Assembly (NCBI RefSeq): GCF_030285665.1
Contig: NZ_CP127295.1
Span: 6,014,001 to 6,078,000, forward strand
DNA length: 64,000 nt
Reading direction: 5' to 3'
Source of the DNA: Amycolatopsis mongoliensis
Lineage (GTDB): Bacteria > Actinomycetota > Actinomycetes > Mycobacteriales > Pseudonocardiaceae
Positions 59,003-64,000 of this stretch are shown here, piece by piece (the first letter of the stretch is position 1; the number at the start of each line of letters is the position of its first letter). The translations under genes were made by a program, and so were the position numbers. The notes below the pieces were generated by a model, which was given only the letters and a program-made list of their open reading frames with translations, was not told the origin of the DNA and did no database searches.

Positions 59003-61396
59003 GTGAGCCAGAACGTCATCATGGTCACCCCGACGCCGGGACGCGGGTACCGGCGCATCGGTGACGCGGTGGCCGGAGCACCTGAGGGCGCCCTGATCGT
59101 CGTGGCACCAGGGCGCTACACCGAGAACCTGACGGTTTCCAAGCCGGTGACCATCACCGCGGAAGACGGCGCCGGGACGGTGACGATCCTCGCCAAGACC
59201 GGGGTCGCGGTGACCCTGACCGCCGCGTCCGCCGCGCTGTCCGGCATCTCGGCAGTGTCCACGGACGCCGACAACCCGGCGGTCTTCGTGGCGCAGGGAC
59301 AGCTCAGCCTCACGGAATGCTCCTTGCAGGGCGCCGGCTGGTCCACGGTCTTCGCCTCGGGGGAAGGCACCATCCTGATGCGCGGTTGTGCGGTGCGCAA
59401 CGACACGGGGGCGGGTGTCGTGGTCACCTCACCCCACGGAGGTGTCCTCGAGTCCTGCCGGTTCGACGAGATGGGGACGTCCGCGGTCGTCGTCGCCGAC
59501 GACGGCACGCTGCTGATGCGCGCCTGCACGGTCGGCAAAGCGGCCGGCAACGGCATCTGCCTGAACGGCCGTGGCCGCCTGACCGTCGAGGACACCACGA
59601 TCTCCGGCACGGCCAAGCCCGCCGTGGCGGTGGAACAGCAGGCGATGATCGCCGCGAAACGGCTGACGGCGTCCGATGTGGAGGGAATCGGGTTCTACCT
59701 CGCCAGCGGCGGCGAGGTCGCGCTCGAAGACTGTCTCGCGGAGCGCGTGGGAGCCGAGGGCGTGTTCGTCGCCGAAGGCTGCAAACCGGTTTTGCGCGGA
59801 TGCCGGGTACGCGGAGCCGGTTTGCATGGCGTGCACTTTTCCGCGCGCTCGGGCGGCATCGTCACCGACTGCGAGATTTCGGAGGTGACCGGGATCGGGG
59901 TGAACGTGACCGAACGTTCCGCGCCGGAGTTCGATCAGCTCCTGGTCTCCGGGTGCACCGCTGCCGGGCTGCGGGTGTCCGACGCCGCCGATCCGTTCTT
60001 CCGCAGGCTGCGAGTGCTCGGCTCGGACGGGGCGGGCATCGAGGTCGAGGACGGCGGCCGCGGCACGATGGAGAACGTCGAAATCGACGGCGGCGCCGTG
60101 GGGCTGCGGGTCACGGGCGGTTCGCGGCTGTCGGCGAGCGGCTTCAGCGTGCGGAACACCGCGGGCGCCGCGGTGGAAGTCTCCGAAGCCACGTTGTCGC
60201 TGGTCGACAGTGCGATCGACGGCGCCGGCGGGGACGGCGTCCACGCGGGTCCCGGAGCCACCCTGTCGATCCTGCGCTGCCGCGTGCACAGCAGCGCGGG
60301 CGCGGGCTGCCGATTCGTCGAAGGCGCGTCGGGAACCGCGACCGAGTCCGAGTTCTCGAGCGGTAAGTCGGACGGGATCGTCCTCGACACGGAGGAAGCC
60401 GTGCGGGTGACGTCCTGCACCGTGCGGGACAACCACGGCAGCGGCGTGCGCCAGGTCCGGCCGGGCACGGCGATCGAGGTGCTCGGCCTGATCACCAGCG
60501 GGAACTTCAAACCGGACGCCTACGGGACGTCCGCGTCCGCGGGGGCCGCGGAACCCGTGCCGGCGGCGGCCGAGCGCCCCAAGCCCGCCGATGACCCGCT
60601 CGAGGAACTGCAGAAACTGGTGGGACTGGCCGGGGTGAAGCGCGAAGTGACTTCGCTGATCAACCTCAACAAGATGGCCAAGCGACGGCGGGACGCCGGG
60701 CTGTCGGCGCCGCCGATGGCTCGTCACCTGGTGTTCGCCGGTGCGCCCGGCACCGGCAAGACCACGGTCGCGCGCCTCTACGGCCAGGTTCTCGCGCAGC
60801 TCGGGGTACTGCGCGAAGGTCACCTCGTCGAGGTGGCCCGAGCCGATCTGGTCGCGCAGATCATCGGCGGTACCGCGATCAAGACGACGGAGGCGTTCAC
60901 CACCGCGCTCGGCGGCGTCTTGTTCATCGACGAGGCCTACACGCTGAGTTCCGGCCAAGGCGGCAGCGGACCGGACTTCGGCCGGGAGGCGATCGACACC
61001 CTGGTCAAGCTGATGGAGGACCATCGGGAGGACGTCGTGGTCATCGCCGCCGGCTACAGCACCGAGATGCAGGAGTTCCTCTCGGCGAACCCCGGCATGG
61101 AGTCCCGGTTCAGCCGGACGATCGAATTCGCCAACTACACCGCGGACGAACTCGTCACGATCGTCCGGTCGCAGTGCGGGAAACACGACTACCACCTCGA
61201 AGGCGACGCGGCCGAAGCGTTGCGGGAGTACTTCGAGGCGATCCCGAAGGACGGCACGTTCGGCAACGGCCGGACCGCGCGGCGGGTGTTCGAGCGGATG
61301 ACCGACCGGCAGGCTTCGCGTCTCGCCGAGGCGCCGTCGGCGAGCCCGGCCGATCTGACGCTCCTGACAGCCGACGACCTCGATACCGGTGCCTGA
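59003..61396 (+). CDS. right-handed beta-helix repeat protein fused to CbbX/EccA-type AAA+ ATPase
   Basis: A 797-residue fusion. Residues 1-510 are many short repeats with regular strands and G/D-rich turns (GAGVVVTSPHGGVLESCRF, GNGICLNGRGRLTVEDTTI), the pattern of pectate-lyase-like beta helices. Residues about 535-797 are a classical-clade AAA+ domain: LVGLAGVKREVTSLI, Walker A GAPGTGKTT near 580-588, Walker B GVLFIDEAYTL near 640, SRFSRTIEF and GNGRTARRVFERM. The AAA part is closest to CbbX/SpoVK and to the C-terminal half of EccA of type VII secretion. There is no signal peptide, so the beta helix is cytoplasmic and may be the substrate-recognition part. GTG 59003 follows GGAGAG. It lies between the two ART-like paralogs. 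Confidence 0.9.
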   Translation: MSQNVIMVTPTPGRGYRRIGDAVAGAPEGALIVVAPGRYTENLTVSKPVTITAEDGAGTVTILAKTGVAVTLTAASAALSGISAVSTDADNPAVFVAQGQLSLTECSLQGAGWSTVFASGEGTILMRGCAVRNDTGAGVVVTSPHGGVLESCRFDEMGTSAVVVADDGTLLMRACTVGKAAGNGICLNGRGRLTVEDTTISGTAKPAVAVEQQAMIAAKRLTASDVEGIGFYLASGGEVALEDCLAERVGAEGVFVAEGCKPVLRGCRVRGAGLHGVHFSARSGGIVTDCEISEVTGIGVNVTERSAPEFDQLLVSGCTAAGLRVSDAADPFFRRLRVLGSDGAGIEVEDGGRGTMENVEIDGGAVGLRVTGGSRLSASGFSVRNTAGAAVEVSEATLSLVDSAIDGAGGDGVHAGPGATLSILRCRVHSSAGAGCRFVEGASGTATESEFSSGKSDGIVLDTEEAVRVTSCTVRDNHGSGVRQVRPGTAIEVLGLITSGNFKPDAYGTSASAGAAEPVPAAAERPKPADDPLEELQKLVGLAGVKREVTSLINLNKMAKRRRDAGLSAPPMARHLVFAGAPGTGKTTVARLYGQVLAQLGVLREGHLVEVARADLVAQIIGGTAIKTTEAFTTALGGVLFIDEAYTLSSGQGGSGPDFGREAIDTLVKLMEDHREDVVVIAAGYSTEMQEFLSANPGMESRFSRTIEFANYTADELVTIVRSQCGKHDYHLEGDAAEALREYFEAIPKDGTFGNGRTARRVFERMTDRQASRLAEAPSASPADLTLLTADDLDTGA

Positions 61397-61466
61397 GACG
61401 ACGACGTTGCCCGTGCGCGGGTGTTCGCCTCCGCCAGGAGGACGCACTGCCGGGGCAGGAGGCAAG

Positions 61467-63965
61467 ATGAACAGCTCCGTTCACCAGCAGGCCGGTGGCC
61501 TCGTCGCCGAACGACGAGGCCCGCACCTGCTGATTCGCCGGCACGACGAGGCTGAGTCGCCTGGGAGTGCGATCGGCTGGCCGGCGCCCGCGCCGGGGCA
61601 CGCTTTCGTGCTGGTGTCCGCCGGTGCGGCGGGAGAGTCTTCGCTCGTCACGCTCCTGCCTTCGTTGCTGCATCGGACTCTCGTGGCGGACGGTGACATC
61701 AGTTCCGTGCGGATCGGCCTGCCGGGTCTGGGAGCCGACTCGCTGGTCTCGCAGGCCCTGGCCGACGCGCTCGGCGTGGAGATCTTCGCCCCGGACGGAG
61801 ATTTCGCCGGGCATCCCGGGGCCGCGCTCTACGCCGCCCACGGCTGGCTGCACTTCCGTCCCGGCTCGGCGTCCGCGCCGGCGGGGCGCCGGCACCCGGT
61901 GCCGCACTGGGAGGCATCGATGCCCGCTGGGCCGGTGGCCGTGGGCGGTGCGGCGATCGAGCCGGTGCCGGCGGGCGTGCTGGTGCGGGGCGTCGACGAC
62001 CGGCCGGCGGCGCCCGGCGATGCCGCCTTCGCAGTGCCGGTCGACCCGGGCGTGGCGAGGATCGTCGTGGGCGCCGACGGCCGGGTGCCGGAGCCCGCCG
62101 TGGTCGCCGCGGCGGTCGCCCGGTTGCCGCGCGTTCCGACGCAGCTCGTCGTGCTGCCCTCGCGGGCCCGCACGCACTCCTGGCTGTACGAGTTCGCGAG
62201 GGTGCTCGCGCGGGACGTCGTCGTGGCGGCCGTGCCTGCCGCGGGAAGCGGCAAAGCCTGCTTCCCGCCGTTCGCCTCGTTGATCCGGCAGCGCGTGGAC
62301 GGCTCCCAGGAGGTGCTCGAGGCGGTTTCGCCGCCGCGGGGCTGGGAGCGTCGTGACCGCACCGGCTACCGGTTCCGGAACGTCGTGGCCGATGTCGTGC
62401 CGTCCGGTCTGGCCCTGCGGACCGGGGCGGCCGATCCCGCCGTGGCCCGGGCGCCGTTCGACCCCGGCGGCTGGACGGTGCACCTCGGAACTGCGGGCGA
62501 GCCGGTCGGGCCCGAACTGCTCACCGCGGCGGAGGCGCTCCTCGGGGAACTCCACCCCGTGGTCCGGGACGCGGCTTGCCTGCGGCTGGCCGGGGTGCTG
62601 GACGACCGGGCGCGCGAGCTGCTCGGCGAACCGCCGGCGCCGCCGGTGGCCGGGGTGCCCGCGCCGGTGCGCCGGCCCGAGTCCCCGACGACACCCGGCC
62701 ACGAACGCCCGCGGTCGCCGGCCGCGGGCGAAGAGCGGCCTCCGGCAGCGGAGATCGCCCGTGGCCCGGTGATGCCCCCTTCGCTCCTGGTCTCCGGGCC
62801 TCCGGTCCCGACGGTGTCGGGTGCGCCGGGTGTTCCGGGGCCCGCCCCGGCGCTGCCGCAGGCGGACGCCATTCCGTCCGTTCCGCAGGACGAACCGGCC
62901 GAACGCGGTGCCGGCACCCCGGCGAGCGCGGCGGGCGTGGCGGGCGAACGCCCACCGAAACCCGCGCGACCGGCGGAGCCGACCCCGGAAACCGCTGCCG
63001 ATCCGGTCGGCACCGAACTCGCGCGCACGCCCGGTGCCGAGCCCATTCCGGAGGTGCCCGCCCTCGCCGAGCCGCCCGAGGCCGATGCCTCACCGGTGGC
63101 CGAGCGCACGATTTCCACGGGCAGGGAGCTCGTGGTCACGGACCGGCCGAGCACTGCCGCGGAGCAAGCCCGGTTCACCACGGCGGCCGGCGAGGCCTAC
63201 AGCGAAGCGCTCGCCACGGTGAACGCGGCGCTCGCGACCTGGCCGTCGATGCGCCAGGCGGAAGCCGGCGCCAAAGCGGACTTCGTGGCAGTATGCCTCT
63301 ACCTGGGACGCGGCGCGGGCAACTCCGCCGAGCTGGATGCCGCCGTGCGAAGCGGGACCGGCGGCGAGCTCGACGGGCAGGTCCCCTGTCTCGTCTCGGG
63401 ACTGCGGCGGCTGCCCATCCACCGGCGGGCGGTGCTCCGGCAGAGCAGAACCGGGCAGCCGCCGGAAAGCGCGGTACAACCGGGTGCTGTCCTGACCGAG
63501 CCGGGCTTCCTGGTCGGGAGCACGGACCTCGACGTGACTGTGCCGGACGCGGACCTCGACGTCCTCATCTGGCCCGCTTCGGCCAGGCGGACCTCGGAGC
63601 TGCGGATCGGCCAAGCGGTGAGCGAGGTGGTCTTCTTCGCCGGCGCGCGCTTCAAGGCGCTGGCCGTCCGGACCACCGATCCGGCCGAAGACCCGGCGGA
63701 CGGCAGCACCGCCACGCCGAGAACGGCGGCGCTGTTCCGTGAACTCGACCCGGGTGAGCAAGTGTCGGCCACCGGGGAGCTCGACGAACACGACCTCGCC
63801 GCGCTGGCCAAGCTCGACCAAGCGCTGGATCGCAGGCGCCGCTGCACCCTGCGGGTCGTCGACGAGCCCGAGGTGCTGGCCCGGATGACTACCTCCCTGC
63901 TCGAGTGGCGCGAGGAAACGGCTTCCCGGGCCTCGGCGAACCACACCATCACGCTGGCTTCGTGA
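61467..63965 (+). CDS. large hypothetical protein with ADP-ribosyltransferase-like C-terminus (paralog B)
   Basis: An 832-residue protein, ATG 61467 after AGGAGG. The N-terminal part has alpha/beta segments (HAFVLVSAGAAGESSL, SQALADALGVEIFAPDGD), a Pro/Ala-rich low-complexity linker (about 390-560) and a C-terminal domain matching the ADP-ribosyltransferase pattern: AAVRSGTGGELDGQVPCLVSGL, RRLPIHRRAVLRQS with R658, EPGFLVGST with S685, SEVVFFAGARFKAL with E720. Unlike the paralog at 53190 it keeps an R-S-E set, so enzymatic activity is possible. No signal peptide. It is 70 bases after the beta-helix-AAA gene in the same direction, presumably one operon. The fold assignment is an inference from motif spacing. 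Confidence 0.74.
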   Translation: MNSSVHQQAGGLVAERRGPHLLIRRHDEAESPGSAIGWPAPAPGHAFVLVSAGAAGESSLVTLLPSLLHRTLVADGDISSVRIGLPGLGADSLVSQALADALGVEIFAPDGDFAGHPGAALYAAHGWLHFRPGSASAPAGRRHPVPHWEASMPAGPVAVGGAAIEPVPAGVLVRGVDDRPAAPGDAAFAVPVDPGVARIVVGADGRVPEPAVVAAAVARLPRVPTQLVVLPSRARTHSWLYEFARVLARDVVVAAVPAAGSGKACFPPFASLIRQRVDGSQEVLEAVSPPRGWERRDRTGYRFRNVVADVVPSGLALRTGAADPAVARAPFDPGGWTVHLGTAGEPVGPELLTAAEALLGELHPVVRDAACLRLAGVLDDRARELLGEPPAPPVAGVPAPVRRPESPTTPGHERPRSPAAGEERPPAAEIARGPVMPPSLLVSGPPVPTVSGAPGVPGPAPALPQADAIPSVPQDEPAERGAGTPASAAGVAGERPPKPARPAEPTPETAADPVGTELARTPGAEPIPEVPALAEPPEADASPVAERTISTGRELVVTDRPSTAAEQARFTTAAGEAYSEALATVNAALATWPSMRQAEAGAKADFVAVCLYLGRGAGNSAELDAAVRSGTGGELDGQVPCLVSGLRRLPIHRRAVLRQSRTGQPPESAVQPGAVLTEPGFLVGSTDLDVTVPDADLDVLIWPASARRTSELRIGQAVSEVVFFAGARFKALAVRTTDPAEDPADGSTATPRTAALFRELDPGEQVSATGELDEHDLAALAKLDQALDRRRRCTLRVVDEPEVLARMTTSLLEWREETASRASANHTITLAS

Positions 63966-63991
63966 GCAGCCGGTCGGAAGGACATCGGGCG

Positions 63992-64000
63992 ATGAGCGAG
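63992..64000 (+). CDS. start of a further gene, cut by the window end
   Basis: An ATG at 63992 follows GGAAGG at 63976-63981, and the three visible codons read MSE. It probably continues the operon that includes the genes at 59003 and 61467. Nothing else can be said. Confidence 0.4.

Overview
The window is very GC-rich, densely coding actinomycete DNA with strong G/C preference at third codon positions. SsgA-like proteins, a conservon-type signalling set, DUF6879 and DUF6461 proteins, SARP and LuxR ATPase regulators and a single TTA leucine codon point to a filamentous, sporulating actinomycete. Recurrent short palindromes of the TCCACTGTGGA / GTCCAAAATGGAC type suggest Pseudonocardiaceae, probably Amycolatopsis; the genus is an inference from word usage and gene content.

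Layout: (1) 1-11.1 kb: end of a DHA2-type drug exporter, then a tight operon of a highly reducing type I polyketide synthase (KS-AT-DH-ER-KR-ACP) with a fused C-terminal alpha/beta-hydrolase, a luciferase-like oxidoreductase and an FAD monooxygenase. This looks like a small reduced-polyketide cluster with export. (2) 11.7-21.4 kb: single genes: a cell-surface lipoprotein, a hypothetical protein, a GntR regulator, a DUF6879 protein, a copper-only-like SOD lipoprotein, an SsgA-like protein, a zinc alcohol dehydrogenase, a small winged-helix-like protein, an acetoacetate-decarboxylase-fold protein and an atypical LuxR regulator. (3) 21.7-30.4 kb: two tandem, translationally coupled SARP-type ATPase regulators on the minus strand and a diverging TPR-LuxR regulator. 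(4) 30.6-38.7 kb: two hypothetical genes, then a coupled operon resembling the core of a type IV secretion channel (lipoprotein, NlpC/P60 hydrolase, MinD-like protein, small and large membrane proteins, SCO6880-like protein, VirB4-like ATPase). No relaxase or coupling ATPase is visible. (5) 39-47.2 kb: a redox and signalling operon: DUF4142 lipoprotein, heme-type membrane protein fused to a ferredoxin, FAD ferredoxin reductase, exported protein, DUF742, sensor ATPase, roadblock and GTPase (a rearranged conservon), then thioredoxin and peroxiredoxin. (6) 47.4-64 kb: two atypical LuxR regulators paralogous to the one at 20.8 kb, a LuxR-ATPase, a DUF6461 protein, a frameshifted SsgA-like gene, and a block with two paralogous ~800-residue proteins with ADP-ribosyltransferase-like C-termini, an SseB-like protein, a second LuxR-ATPase with an altered P-loop, and a beta-helix protein fused to an EccA/CbbX-type AAA+ ATPase.

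Many gene pairs in the operons overlap by 1-8 bases (ATGA, TGATG), so the operon assignments are well supported. Nine regulators lie in 64 kb (one GntR, four large ATPase regulators, one TPR-LuxR and three small LuxR). The strongest candidates for undescribed biology are the redox-linked conservon, the relaxase-less T4SS-like channel with its TTA codon, and the ART-like/beta-helix-AAA block. No tRNA, rRNA, CRISPR array or intact insertion sequence was seen.
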